A stretch of 64,000 nucleotides of DNA from Pontibacillus salipaludis (GCF_014642405.1 NZ_BMIN01000007.1:118600-182599); one strand, 5' to 3'. Positions 26,407 through 34,644 are shown, counted from the first letter of the stretch. The notes: generated by a model from the letters alone, not told the origin. Translations and numbers: made by a program.

Positions 26407-27417
26407 TTATGCAACAGGACCAGTACTCTTGCGAATGATTAACTCTACCGGAACCTGGGTACATGCTATATAACTCTCTTTACAATCAATTTGCTTTAAT
26501 AATAGTTTCGCAGATTCTTGACCTATTAAATCGGTCTGTTGTCGAATCGTTGTTAAGGCAGGATGGATATACTGAGCAAGTTCGATATCATCATATCCGA
26601 CTACGGATAGATCTTCTGGAACCCGGAGTCCTTGCTCGTGAATGGCGTTCATGGCACCCATGGCCAAGCTGTCTCCTGCTGCATATACAGCAGTGGGTCG
26701 CTCTTCGAGTTCAAGCAACGACTTCATAGCTTTAGCGCCGCCTTCTATTGAAAAGTAATCCCCATTCACAACGTACTCATCAGGTACATCAAGATTAAAT
26801 GCTTTCATAGCTTGATAGAACCCTTTCTTACGCTGTTCCCCTGCAAAAGTTGACTCATGCCCCGCTATGTGGGCAATTCGAGTGTGTCCTAGCGAATGCA
26901 GGTGGTCAACCGCAAGTCGACTTCCTTCATAGTTATCAGAATAAACGACGCTCGATTGATCACTACTCATATCTATGACGACGGTTGGAATCGGATCTTC
27001 AATCAATTCCTTCACTTGCTCGTCATCATATGTTGAACAAACAATGACTACACCGTCTACACCTCGATACCTGAAATGATCTAAGTAACTTTTCTTCTGA
27101 TTACTAATATTTCTTGAAACAAACAGAAGATCGTAACCTTCTATTTCTACCTCTTGCCTGAAGCTTTCGATTACTGCATTAAAGAACGGATGTTTTACAC
27201 CGATCCCTAACGATTCGATGAATACTACGCCAATCGTCCAAGATTTTTTAGTCGTTAACGTTCTCGCATGAGAGTTTGGTAAATAGTCCATTTCCTCAAC
27301 TGCAGCTTTAATCGCTTTCTTCGTCTTTTCGCTTACATCTGAATAATTGTTTAATACTTTTGATACAGTTGTGACAGAGAACCCTGTCTTTTTTGCAATA
27401 TCATAGATTGTAACCAT
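26407..27417 (-). CDS. LacI-family transcriptional regulator of the beta-glucan operon
   Basis: A 336-residue repressor. The start is taken at 27417 (MVTIYDIAKKTG), preceded by GAGGTGG 5 nt upstream. The N-terminal helix-turn-helix and hinge are standard (TIYDIAKKTGFSVTTVSKVLNN, recognised by its VTTVSKVLNN recognition helix; hinge PNSHARTLTTKKS). The rest is a periplasmic-binding-like sugar sensor with DGVVIVCST, VSVVGYDDIELAQY-type and TTIRQQTDLIG motifs. It is encoded directly upstream of the operon on the same strand. Operators lie both in front of its own gene (27437) and in front of the operon, indicating autoregulation and sugar-induced derepression (inferred). Confidence 0.93.
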   Translation of the reverse strand: MVTIYDIAKKTGFSVTTVSKVLNNYSDVSEKTKKAIKAAVEEMDYLPNSHARTLTTKKSWTIGVVFIESLGIGVKHPFFNAVIESFRQEVEIEGYDLLFVSRNISNQKKSYLDHFRYRGVDGVVIVCSTYDDEQVKELIEDPIPTVVIDMSSDQSSVVYSDNYEGSRLAVDHLHSLGHTRIAHIAGHESTFAGEQRKKGFYQAMKAFNLDVPDEYVVNGDYFSIEGGAKAMKSLLELEERPTAVYAAGDSLAMGAMNAIHEQGLRVPEDLSVVGYDDIELAQYIHPALTTIRQQTDLIGQESAKLLLKQIDCKESYIACTQVPVELIIRKSTGPVA

Positions 27418-27436
27418 AAGGTCCACCTCTTACTTT

Positions 27437-27450
27437 CGAAAGCGCTTTCG
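27437..27450. promoter_or_regulatory. LacI-family operator 4 (CGAAAGCGCTTTCG), autoregulatory
   Basis: A perfect 14-bp palindrome, 20 bp upstream of the regulator start codon. The consensus is shared with operators 1-3. It also resembles a CcpA cre site, which has a related core. Confidence 0.85.
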
Positions 27451-27674
27451 TTACTTGTATTATAACCACCGTAGTCTTCTAAAAGCAACCCATTTTCCAG
27501 AAAATTTTTTAGGCTTTTTTCTACTTGTCACTATTTAGACGTTTTTGTTGATAGTGGGAGATTAGACTTATTGGGTGATGGTGAGCTGGTTTTGAGTGTT
27601 GCTTTTTATATAGGGAGCCTTACTGGGGCGGGCGGTGGCGACTGTCCAGGTCTTGCGTCGGGCCGGGGTGTGGA

Positions 27675-28160
27675 GCTTGAGCGGGTTTCGGCCCAACTTT
27701 AGTCATCAGCTGTAGAACTTGAGCCGTTCTCGCTTCACTTAAGTCGCTGTGCCCTTACTTGAGCTGTTATTTTCGCTTCTTGAGTCGCTTTTTTCTTTAC
27801 TTGATCCTCTTTACCTCCTACTTGAGCCGGTGACAGCCGGACTTGAGCCGTCCTCGCTTCACTTGAGCCGTTGCGCCCCTACTTGAGCTGTTATTTTCGC
27901 TTCTTGAGCCGTTTTTTTCTTTACTTAAGCTAGTTCGTCTCCTACTTGAGCCGGTGACGGCCGGACTTGAGCCGTTCTCGCTTCACTTGAGCCGGTGCGC
28001 CCTTACTTGAGCTGTTATTTTCGCTTCTTGAGTCGCTTTTTTCTTCACTTGAGTCGGTTCGTCTCCTACTTGAGCCGGTGACGCCCCAACTTGAGCCGTT
28101 TCCCGCCTAACTTGAGCCGCCGCGCCCCAACTTGAGCCATCCCCCCCACTCGAGCAGCCA
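27675..28160. repeat. Tandem array of about 24 units of 20-21 bp (CTTGAGCCG core) with exact 124-bp higher-order period
   Basis: Within the 818-bp gene-free stretch 27427-28244, degenerate units start with CTTGAGCCG or a variant (CTTAAGTCG, CTTGAGCTG) followed by 11-12 variable bases. Six consecutive units form a 124-bp super-repeat: the unit beginning CTTGAGCCGTTCTCGC or its variant starts at 27718, 27842 and 27966, and the frame continues at 28090. A short reading frame on the minus strand here follows the repeats and lacks an RBS. The rest of the stretch (27451-27674) contains a GC-rich run but nothing I can name. Confidence 0.9.
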
Positions 28161-28189
28161 CCAAGCTTCACCACTCTCCCGCCCCCACA

Positions 28190-28236
28190 AAAAAAGCAGT
28201 TCCCCTTAGAGCGTACTCACCCTAAACAGAACTGCT
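28190..28236 (-). terminator. Terminator of the MFS gene
   Basis: On the minus strand AAGCAGTTC and GAACTGCTT pair across a roughly 25-nt loop and are followed by seven T. It lies directly beyond the stop codon at 28245. Confidence 0.8.
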
Positions 28237-28244
28237 TCAAAAAT

Positions 28245-29735
28245 CTATTTCGCTTCAGCATGCACATCAGATGTAACTTCTTGCTCTGGAGCAGCGCGTT
28301 TTACAAATAGCGTAACGAAAAATGCTGCAATGGCAAAGAAGAAGACAACCCAGTACACCAATTCAACCCCTGATACAAGAGCTTCTGCTTGGGTACCTGC
28401 AGTAGACGGATTCGTGGCATTTTCTAGATAGGCATTTTTACGTGATGTCATAATACCGATGAAGACCGAGATCCCAATTGCGCCTGATACGGGTTGAAGT
28501 GTGTTCATGATGGCTGTCCCATGTGGGTACAGGTGCTTCGGTAATTGGTTTAGGCCGTTTGTTTGGGCTGGCATCATAATAGCCGACACCGACAGCATCA
28601 ATAGTAAATAACACACGACAATGTAAGGAATGGATGTATCAAGACCGATGCGGCTGTAGGCAAACATCGTTCCGCTTAATACAACAGTCGCTGGGATCAT
28701 GAGTTTTCTTGGGCCGTACTTATCAAATAATTTGCCCATAATCGGCGACATTAAGCCATTCAAAAGGGCGCCTGGTAGTAAAATAAGACCAGCGGTAGCC
28801 GCCTGTAGACCAAGTGCTCCTTGCATATACATAGGCAATATAATTTCTGAAGAAAACATAGATACCATAATAATGACAAACATCGTTAAGCCGAGAGTGA
28901 ACATCGGATATCGGAAAACGCGTACGTCTAAAATGGGTTCTTCTAATTTCAATTGACGGAATGTGAACACGATAAGTGAGATTACGCCAACAATAATAGA
29001 TAGATAGACTTTCGGAGCAAGGAAGCCTGCATCTCCTTCACCTGCTAGACTAAAGCCTAACACGACGCCGCCGAAACCGACTGTCGATAAGACAATGGAT
29101 AGGATATCAAGTTTTGGCTTCGTCACTTCGCCGACATTTCGCAGGAATTTAAGTGCAAAGGCGATTGAGAACAACGAGAATGGAATGACAGAAATGAATA
29201 AGTATCTCCATCCTAAATGTTCAACGATGATTCCTGATAGTGTCGGACCAATCGCTGGTGCGAACATAATGACAAGGCCCACTGTTCCCATAACCGCACC
29301 GCGTCGTTCCGGCGGGAAGATTAATAGGAATGTGTTAAATATAATCGGGATCAGCACACCTGTGCCGACTGCTTGTAGCAAGCGTCCTCCAAGCAAAATC
29401 GGGAACGTTGGGGCTATTGCACAAATGGCTGTACCTATTGTGAAAATAGTCATGGTTCCGATAAACATTTTTCTTGTTGTGAACGATTGTATCAATAAGG
29501 CCGAAATGGGCGTCATAATCCCCATAACAAGCATAAAACCAGTTGCCATCCATTGAACGGTCGGTTCATTCACAGAAAAACGGTCCATGAGCGTTGTCAG
29601 GGCAATGTTCAGTAACGTTTCATTTAATATCGCAAAAAACGCCCCGATGATTAGCGTAACCATCACGGGCATGACTTTAAAGTTCGGGTCATTGGCCAGA
29701 AACTCATAGCGCTCGTTTTGTTTCGTTTCATCCAT
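28245..29735 (-). CDS. MFS drug efflux transporter, DHA2 family (14 helices)
   Basis: Proton-driven multidrug exporter of 496 residues with about 14 membrane helices. The start is taken at 29735 (MDETKQNERY), with AAAGGAG 10 nt upstream; an open extension of 59 codons upstream has no RBS and reads through the intergenic region. DHA2 motifs: motif A-like LLIQSFTTRKMFIGTM, GGRLLQAVGTGVLIP and motif C APAIGPTLSGIIVEHLGWRYLF, the last quoted only in part as APAIGPTLSG. It is similar in layout to LmrB/EmrB. It is a paralogue of the pump at 34645. It is downstream of the SMR genes on the same strand with a 107-bp gap, so it may belong to the TetR regulon. Confidence 0.88.
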   Translation of the reverse strand: MDETKQNERYEFLANDPNFKVMPVMVTLIIGAFFAILNETLLNIALTTLMDRFSVNEPTVQWMATGFMLVMGIMTPISALLIQSFTTRKMFIGTMTIFTIGTAICAIAPTFPILLGGRLLQAVGTGVLIPIIFNTFLLIFPPERRGAVMGTVGLVIMFAPAIGPTLSGIIVEHLGWRYLFISVIPFSLFSIAFALKFLRNVGEVTKPKLDILSIVLSTVGFGGVVLGFSLAGEGDAGFLAPKVYLSIIVGVISLIVFTFRQLKLEEPILDVRVFRYPMFTLGLTMFVIIMVSMFSSEIILPMYMQGALGLQAATAGLILLPGALLNGLMSPIMGKLFDKYGPRKLMIPATVVLSGTMFAYSRIGLDTSIPYIVVCYLLLMLSVSAIMMPAQTNGLNQLPKHLYPHGTAIMNTLQPVSGAIGISVFIGIMTSRKNAYLENATNPSTAGTQAEALVSGVELVYWVVFFFAIAAFFVTLFVKRAAPEQEVTSDVHAEAK

Positions 29736-29842
29736 GATGTCGGGTCTCCTTTTATCTTTTGTATTCCAAGAGACTATTCTATTACAAATAGGAGCTTTTG
29801 TGTTCTCTGACGCATTCAATTTCGCAAAAACGTAATCCTTTT

Positions 29843-30160
29843 TTACGCAGTTGTCATCTTTAGTCCAACAATTCCTATTATAATCATCGAGATAAACAGA
29901 AGTCTTAACCACTCTTTTGATTCACGGAAAAAGATCATTCCAACCACAACCGTTCCAATCGATCCGATTCCTGTCCAGACCGCGTACGCTGTTCCAATCG
30001 GCAATGATTGTATCGCTTTTGATAACAAATAAAAATTTATAATTCCTGCAATCAACATTAAGAATACATATCCTTTATGTTTAAATCCATCTGTTAACTT
30101 CAGGAACGTAACACCAGATACTTCTGCTATTCCTGCAAACATTAATTGAATCCATGCCAT
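29843..30160 (-). CDS. Small multidrug resistance (SMR) protein, subunit 2 (YvdR/EbrB-like)
   Basis: A 105-residue, four-helix exporter subunit. The conserved membrane Glu is in helix 1 (MFAGIAEVSGVTFLK), and the signature PIGTAYAVWTGIGSIG is in helix 3. It shares one base with the preceding SMR gene at 30160, indicating a heterodimeric pair as in B. subtilis YvdSR, EbrAB or YkkCD. The TetR-SMR-SMR order matches B. subtilis yvdTSR. Substrates would be small cations such as guanidinium or quaternary ammonium drugs; which one is unknown. Confidence 0.9.
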   Translation of the reverse strand: MAWIQLMFAGIAEVSGVTFLKLTDGFKHKGYVFLMLIAGIINFYLLSKAIQSLPIGTAYAVWTGIGSIGTVVVGMIFFRESKEWLRLLFISMIIIGIVGLKMTTA

Positions 30161-30510
30161 TAGTGACTCACCTCACTTGTTTCAGACTCTTCTTTCTCTG
30201 TTATTTTGAGTCCTACTATTCCTGTAAGAAGGACTAAGATAAAGAACACTTTTATAGCACTAACCAGTTCGGGCTCCATTACAAATTCAACTGTTACCGC
30301 ACCAACTGTACCAATTCCGGTGAAGACAGCGTAGGCTGTTCCAACTGAGATATATTCCATCGCCTTAGAGAAGATGTAGAAACTGACAACCAATAGGATC
30401 ACCGTAACGATACTAGGAACCATTTGGGTAAATCCTTCTGATTGTTTCATCGTAAAGATCCAGATGATCTCTAGAAGTCCAGCGACAATTACATAGGTCC
30501 ACCCCATCAT
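30160..30510 (-). CDS. Small multidrug resistance (SMR) protein, subunit 1 (YvdS/EbrA-like)
   Basis: A 116-residue four-helix partner, with membrane Glu in GLLEIIWIFTMK and the signature SVGTAYAVFTGIGTVG. It has a charged C-terminal tail (EKEESETSE). Its start codon overlaps the TetR stop by four bases (30507-30510) and its stop overlaps the next SMR start by one, so regulator and both pump halves are a tightly coupled operon. Two different subunits usually means opposite membrane topologies in a heterodimer. Confidence 0.9.
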   Translation of the reverse strand: MMGWTYVIVAGLLEIIWIFTMKQSEGFTQMVPSIVTVILLVVSFYIFSKAMEYISVGTAYAVFTGIGTVGAVTVEFVMEPELVSAIKVFFILVLLTGIVGLKITEKEESETSEVSH

Positions 30511-31103
30511 TCAGCCTCCTTTCCCGCAGGAAGAAACGCACGCCACGTCATGACTTTGACTGCTTCCACACGTTTGTTGAATTCTTCATCATCATAATAG
30601 CTGTATTCAACGAACAGCCCATCCAAAATGCAATTGATCATAGCAAGGCCCGTATCCCGGTTCACTTCTCTAATTTCTCCTGACTGAATCGCTCTATCCA
30701 AATCTTGTTCCAACATTTCATTAAATTGTTGCTCATATTCGAGTAATTTTGCCTTCAGACCCTCTTTGAAATCTTGAGGAGGAAACAGAGTCATCCGTCT
30801 CCATAAGTTAGCATTTTCATCATTTTCCTTATAAAAATGAACATGCTGATCCATCATATTATGAAGTCGCTCGCGGAAAGCGAGATGCTGAACTTCTTTC
30901 ATACCTGTTGACAATTTAGCGATTTCTTCTTGGTAGGCACAGTCAATAACGGCCCAGAAGATCTCTTCTTTATTTTTATAATGAGAATAAATCGAAGCCT
31001 TCTTCATTCCCACGCGCGAGGCTAACTCTGATAATGTTGCTCCTTCATATCCTCTTGAAGCAAACAAGCTAAGCGCTTCTGTTAGAATTTTATCTTTACT
31101 CAC
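30507..31103 (-). CDS. TetR-family repressor of the SMR operon
   Basis: A 198-residue repressor. The N-terminal helix-turn-helix spans about residues 5-50 (ILTEALSLFASRGYEGATL, then RVGMKKASIYSHYKNKEEIFW). The C-terminal ligand domain is typical for TetR. It is first in a three-gene operon with two SMR pump subunits. A 20-bp palindrome just upstream, overlapping the transcription start region of a good SigA promoter, is the likely binding site. The arrangement predicts drug-induced release of its own operon. Confidence 0.92.
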   Translation of the reverse strand: MSKDKILTEALSLFASRGYEGATLSELASRVGMKKASIYSHYKNKEEIFWAVIDCAYQEEIAKLSTGMKEVQHLAFRERLHNMMDQHVHFYKENDENANLWRRMTLFPPQDFKEGLKAKLLEYEQQFNEMLEQDLDRAIQSGEIREVNRDTGLAMINCILDGLFVEYSYYDDEEFNKRVEAVKVMTWRAFLPAGKEAE

Positions 31104-31118
31104 CTAAAAACCCCCATT

Positions 31119-31138
31119 ACTACCTAACGTTCGGTAGT
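31119..31138. promoter_or_regulatory. TetR operator of the SMR operon
   Basis: ACTACCTAACGTTCGGTAGT is a 20-bp palindrome with a single mismatched pair. It lies 4 bp downstream of the -10 box, so a bound repressor would block transcription initiation. Confidence 0.85.
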
Positions 31139-31141
31139 TAA

Positions 31142-31170
31142 ATTGTATATCGCTCTATTCATTTGGTCAA
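31142..31170 (-). promoter_or_regulatory. SigA promoter of the tetR-SMR operon
   Basis: On the minus strand TTGACC and TACAAT are separated by 17 bp. This near-consensus promoter ends just before the palindromic operator. Confidence 0.85.
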
Positions 31171-31253
31171 GTTACTCGTTTTATGGTTTATTTTTCTAGA
31201 AAAAAGGTAAAGTCCTAAAGATACACTATACCAAAAAGAACGCGAGTGACACT

Positions 31254-31946
31254 ATGACAGAGATCTTATTAAACCACATTCCTTCTTCATTGCTACATAT
31301 CTTAACAGCTATGATTCTGACTCATTTATTCTTTTACCGACACACCATGTCATACGGCCGACGAATCGCAACCATTTTCCTTGGTGGTGCGCTAGTGATG
31401 ATCATAGATGTGCCGAAATTAATAGGCAATGTGTCTACTCACTCCCTATTTTTACTTCCATTCACAAGTCTTGCCTTAGCCCTCTTAACATACAAACTCT
31501 TGCCTTTCACCTTTTTTAGAAGGTGGATTGGGATTGGGCTTCTATTACTTATAGCAGGAATCGGAATTGATTATTTAGGAAACGGGGCTCACCTTTTCTA
31601 TCCTGTAAACGAACATAACCTAGAGTATTCTCTTATTAAAAGGGATCTTTGGCTTCTAGGTGGCTTACTCTTGCTCACTCTCTTTTCCCTGTCGCAAAAG
31701 CTTTACGGGTGGAAATGGGTCGTAAGCGGACTTATGATTCTTTGTCTATTACTAGGGTGGAAAGCCTACTCGAAGCAACAGCTCCAACAAACTCTAGATC
31801 AACAATACTCAGAGGATGAAGTGGTCAGAATTACGACACAACCTGCTGCTTATGTTGGTTACAAATGGCGTTTCACCGTCTACACCGTAAATGATGTATC
31901 CTACGGAGAAGCCATTGGTGGAGAAATTACTGAACTACACGAATAA
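31254..31946 (+). CDS. Membrane protein of unknown function
   Basis: A 230-residue protein. About five to six hydrophobic segments fill residues 8-175, and a soluble C-terminal tail of about 55 residues is rich in beta-strand-like sequence (VVRITTQPAAYVGYKWRFTVYT). The block DVPKLIGNVSTHSLFLLP faintly recalls YdjM-type membrane hydrolases, which carry Asp and His in similar places, but the match is too weak to name it. The ATG at 31254 lacks a strong RBS. Divergent from the TetR-SMR operon and ended by a good hairpin. Confidence 0.6.
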   Translation: MTEILLNHIPSSLLHILTAMILTHLFFYRHTMSYGRRIATIFLGGALVMIIDVPKLIGNVSTHSLFLLPFTSLALALLTYKLLPFTFFRRWIGIGLLLLIAGIGIDYLGNGAHLFYPVNEHNLEYSLIKRDLWLLGGLLLLTLFSLSQKLYGWKWVVSGLMILCLLLGWKAYSKQQLQQTLDQQYSEDEVVRITTQPAAYVGYKWRFTVYTVNDVSYGEAIGGEITELHE

Positions 31947-31990
31947 AAGCGAGTATACTTCCCGCTTTCCAGGGAAAATACTCGCTTGTT
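31947..31990 (+). terminator. Terminator after the membrane-protein gene
   Basis: AAGCGAGTAT...CCC and GGG...ATACTCGCTT form a long stem and are followed by GTTTT. Confidence 0.8.
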
Positions 31991-32011
31991 TTCTGATGCA
32001 TTCCATATTTA

Positions 32012-32045
32012 AAAGAAGCCATCCTTCAAGAGAATGACTTCTTTC
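32012..32045 (-). terminator. Weak terminator after uspA
   Basis: On the minus strand GAAAGAAG and CTTCTTTT pair around an 18-nt loop, followed by TTAAAT, just beyond the uspA stop. Confidence 0.5.
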
Positions 32046-32055
32046 GGTCATCTTA

Positions 32056-32472
32056 TTATTTAATAACCATAACCGGCGCGTCTACTCGCTTCACCACTTT
32101 GTGACTGACGCTGCCAAGGATCATTTCTTGTAGGGCATTGTGACCACGGCTTCCGATTACGACACAGTCATAGTCGTTTTCGTTTGCAAACTCTACAATT
32201 GTAGGCCCAGGTTCACCGTGCAGAATGTGGGTCTTAAAGGAAACGTCTTCTTGTTCTAATACCTCTTGGACCGATCTAGTCTTTTCTTTTCGCTTTAATT
32301 CAATTTCATATTCGCTCATATTATGAAGAACGTCTTGTTTTGATTTGTTTCCATCTACAACATAGACAATCTCAACCGTTCCATCGAACTGTTTGGCTAA
32401 GGCTGCCGCATGCTTTGTTGAGCGTATGGAATGTTCTGATCCATCAGTTGCTAGTAATATTCGTTTATACAT
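32056..32472 (-). CDS. Universal stress protein, UspA family
   Basis: Cytoplasmic stress protein of 138 residues. The start is taken at 32472 (MYKRILLATDGSEHS), with AGGGTG upstream; the 74-codon upstream extension has no RBS. The ATP-binding residues are visible: Asp in ATDGSE at the N-terminus and the G-2x-G-9x-GS motif in GSRGHNALQEMILGSVS near the C-terminus. This suggests an ATP-binding Usp rather than the non-binding UspA type. It is divergent from rlmN. Role under stress is known only at the family level. Confidence 0.9.
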   Translation of the reverse strand: MYKRILLATDGSEHSIRSTKHAAALAKQFDGTVEIVYVVDGNKSKQDVLHNMSEYEIELKRKEKTRSVQEVLEQEDVSFKTHILHGEPGPTIVEFANENDYDCVVIGSRGHNALQEMILGSVSHKVVKRVDAPVMVIK

Positions 32473-32717
32473 TGTCGTCACCCTTTTTACGATCAAGTTT
32501 AGTGAGTCTATTATATGAACAATCCTAGTGGTAAGGTACCTCAATGATAAGTAGGTGAAACATAGATCTGTAGTCGTTAGACAAATCCCCCCTTCTACAT
32601 GTATAATGTTTCTGTTTCTCAAATTCTGTGAGATAAACGAGTTTTGAAACCTAAGACTTTTGGTAAAATGTAAATAAGAACACAATTGACTCAAAATTAT
32701 GATAGTTCACTTGCTGG

Positions 32718-32746
32718 TTGTTTACTACCCGCAAATGGACTACTAT
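32718..32746 (+). promoter_or_regulatory. SigA promoter of rlmN
   Basis: TTGTTT and TACTAT are 17 bp apart, 36 bp before the rlmN start codon. It lies in the 310-bp uspA-rlmN divergent region, where no other gene was seen. Confidence 0.6.
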
Positions 32747-32782
32747 AGGAATAGCGATTTTTTTAAAAGGAGTTTACTATAT

Positions 32783-33868
32783 ATGAAACAATCCATTTAC
32801 GGATTAACGTTTGAACAACTGACGGATTGGATTATGGAACATGGTGAGAAGAAGTTCCGTGCAAAACAAGTATGGGACTGGCTTTATCAGAAACGTGTAA
32901 CGGACTTTTCTCAAATGAAGAACGTCAACGAGTCTTTGATTAATTTGTTAGAATCTCACTTCACACTCGGAACGTTAACGGAAGAGATTAAGCAGGAGTC
33001 ACAAGACGGCACCATTAAGTTTCTATTCAAACTAGCCGACGGAAACGTCATTGAAACGGTTCTTATGCGCTTTAACTACGGCCTTTCTGTCTGTGTGACA
33101 ACGCAGGTTGGTTGTAATATCGGCTGCTCATTCTGCGCAAGCGGAATTTTAAGTAAGAGCCGTGACCTTACAAGTGGTGAGATCGTTGAGCAGATCATGC
33201 AGGTTCAGCATCACCTCGACAACCAGGGCAAAGATGAGCGCGTGAGCCACATTGTCGTTATGGGTATTGGTGAACCATTTGATAACTACGATAACTTAAT
33301 GGACTTCTTAAGAGTTGTAAACGATCAAAAAGGTCTTTCCATCGGAGCTCGTCACATTACCGTCTCCACAAGCGGAATTGCACCGAAGATGTACGACTTC
33401 GCAGACGAAGGCATTCAAGTGAATCTGGCGTTATCCATTCACGCACCAAACAACGATTTACGTTCTAAGATTATGAAGATCAACAAAGCTTACCCATTAG
33501 AAAAACTAATGCCAGCTATTGATTACTATCTAGAGAAAACGAATCGACGCATTACGTTTGAATATATCTTACTGAAAGACGTCAATGACCATAAAGAAGA
33601 AGCTGAACAACTCGCTAACTTGTTGAAGGATAAGCGTCACTTATCTTACGTGAACTTAATTCCTTACAACCCAGTAGCCGACCACCCATATGATCGAAGT
33701 GAGAAGGAAGCGATCCTTACGTTCTATCAAACCCTTATGGATCGCGGCATTAAATGTGGTGTCCGTACAGAACACGGAACAGACATTGACGCGGCTTGTG
33801 GTCAACTTCGTAGTAAGCAAATTGAGAAAGAAAAAGCACGCAAAAAGAAAAAGCTACAAAACAGCTAA
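32783..33868 (+). CDS. rlmN: 23S rRNA (adenine(2503)-C(2))-methyltransferase RlmN
   Basis: Radical-SAM RNA methyltransferase of 361 residues that adds a methyl group to A2503 of 23S rRNA (and A37 of some tRNAs). The start is 32783, with AAAGGAG 10 nt upstream. The [4Fe-4S] motif CNIGCSFC gives Cys111, Cys115 and Cys118, and the second catalytic Cys is Cys339 in DIDAACGQL. The sequence is closer to the streptococcal/enterococcal RlmN type ([26 protein letters not shown]) than to B. subtilis YloN, so this may be a second paralogue of the genome. It is not Cfr: its core lacks the CGCNFGCKFCATGD pattern. Monocistronic. Confidence 0.92.
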   Translation: MKQSIYGLTFEQLTDWIMEHGEKKFRAKQVWDWLYQKRVTDFSQMKNVNESLINLLESHFTLGTLTEEIKQESQDGTIKFLFKLADGNVIETVLMRFNYGLSVCVTTQVGCNIGCSFCASGILSKSRDLTSGEIVEQIMQVQHHLDNQGKDERVSHIVVMGIGEPFDNYDNLMDFLRVVNDQKGLSIGARHITVSTSGIAPKMYDFADEGIQVNLALSIHAPNNDLRSKIMKINKAYPLEKLMPAIDYYLEKTNRRITFEYILLKDVNDHKEEAEQLANLLKDKRHLSYVNLIPYNPVADHPYDRSEKEAILTFYQTLMDRGIKCGVRTEHGTDIDAACGQLRSKQIEKEKARKKKKLQNS

Positions 33869-33870
33869 CC

Positions 33871-33900
33871 AACACGAGGCCATGTGCCTCGTGTTTTCAT
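33871..33900 (+). terminator. Terminator after rlmN
   Basis: AACACGAGGC pairs with GCCTCGTGTT around a 5-nt loop, followed by TTCATTT. It overlaps the promoter region of the next gene. Confidence 0.8.
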
Positions 33901-33911
33901 TTGCATTTTTG

Positions 33912-33940
33912 TTGACGTATGACACCGCGTCATATATAGT
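33912..33940 (+). promoter_or_regulatory. TetR-MFS promoter with operator as spacer
   Basis: TTGACG and TATAGT are separated by 17 bp, and that spacer is itself the palindrome TATGACACCGCGTCATA (33918-33934). A repressor bound there would cover both promoter boxes. Confidence 0.85.
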
Positions 33941-33954
33941 AGATCAGGTCGTCA

Positions 33955-33971
33955 TGTGACACGTTGTCATA
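33955..33971. promoter_or_regulatory. Second TetR operator
   Basis: TGTGACACGTTGTCATA matches the spacer operator at 13 of 17 positions and is itself an inverted repeat (TGACA/TGTCA). It lies 37 bp from the first operator centre to centre, downstream of the promoter and before the RBS. Confidence 0.8.
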
Positions 33972-33993
33972 TGTAGGCACAAGGAGGAGAAGA

Positions 33994-34602
33994 ATGCCGA
34001 AACCAACGTTCTATAATTTGAATGAAGAGAAAAGAGAAAAGCTGATCGAAGCGGCTAAAGAGGAATTCTCTCGCGTTTCTCTATATGAAGCATCTATATC
34101 TAATATTCTTAAGAAAGCTTGCATTCCAAGAGGAAGCTTCTATCAGTATTTCGAAGATAAAGAAGATGCGTTCTTTTACTTACTGAATGAACACGCGAAA
34201 GACCAGCATGAGAACTTTTTACAACGCTTGAAAGATCATGAAGGCAATATGTTTAAAGCGATGGAGGATCTCTTCCAATCAGCTCTTCATCATTCGCAAA
34301 AAGAAGGTCAGAATAACTACCTTCGAAACGTTCTTTTAAATAAAAACTATAAGATTGAAAAAGAAGTGACCAGATACATTCGTAAGGGATCAGATGATTC
34401 CAGATTTACACAAGTGAGTGAGCTCGTAGATATGGATCGTCTGAACATTAAAGACACCGAGCAGCTCTATCACGTCTTCGAAATTGTCATTGCGATTACG
34501 TTCCATAACCTTGTGCAGTGTCTTTCAAATGACTATACGATAGATGAAGCCATGTCGAAGTACAAGAAAGAAATAACCATTATTCAAACAGGGCTTCATT
34601 AG
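33994..34602 (+). CDS. TetR-family repressor of the adjacent MFS pump
   Basis: A 202-residue regulator. The start is 33994 (MPKPTFYNLNEEKREKL), with AAGGAGGAG upstream; a longer reading adds 10 codons. The helix-turn-helix spans about residues 11-52, with IPRGSFYQYFEDKEDAFFYL in the canonical TetR position. It precedes the DHA2 pump gene by 42 nt, and its promoter contains two matching palindromes. An autoregulated regulator-pump operon induced by a drug ligand is the straightforward reading. Confidence 0.92.
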   Translation: MPKPTFYNLNEEKREKLIEAAKEEFSRVSLYEASISNILKKACIPRGSFYQYFEDKEDAFFYLLNEHAKDQHENFLQRLKDHEGNMFKAMEDLFQSALHHSQKEGQNNYLRNVLLNKNYKIEKEVTRYIRKGSDDSRFTQVSELVDMDRLNIKDTEQLYHVFEIVIAITFHNLVQCLSNDYTIDEAMSKYKKEITIIQTGLH

Positions 34603-34644
34603 AAGACTTTAACGAATCACTTAGAAAAGAAAGAAGGGAACATT

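Noticed and set aside
27983..28174. Open reading frame across the CTTGAGCCG array (minus strand)
   Set aside because: It only translates the repeat (AQV-type periodic peptide), has no ribosome binding site and no neighbouring gene that would use it.
32473..32694. N-terminal extension of uspA to 212 codons
   Set aside because: The extension reads through non-coding sequence, has no RBS, and the family starts at MYKRILLATDGS.
32783..33868. Cfr-type antibiotic resistance methyltransferase
   Set aside because: Same superfamily, but the cluster motif and neighbouring blocks follow RlmN; a Cfr call would be an overstatement.
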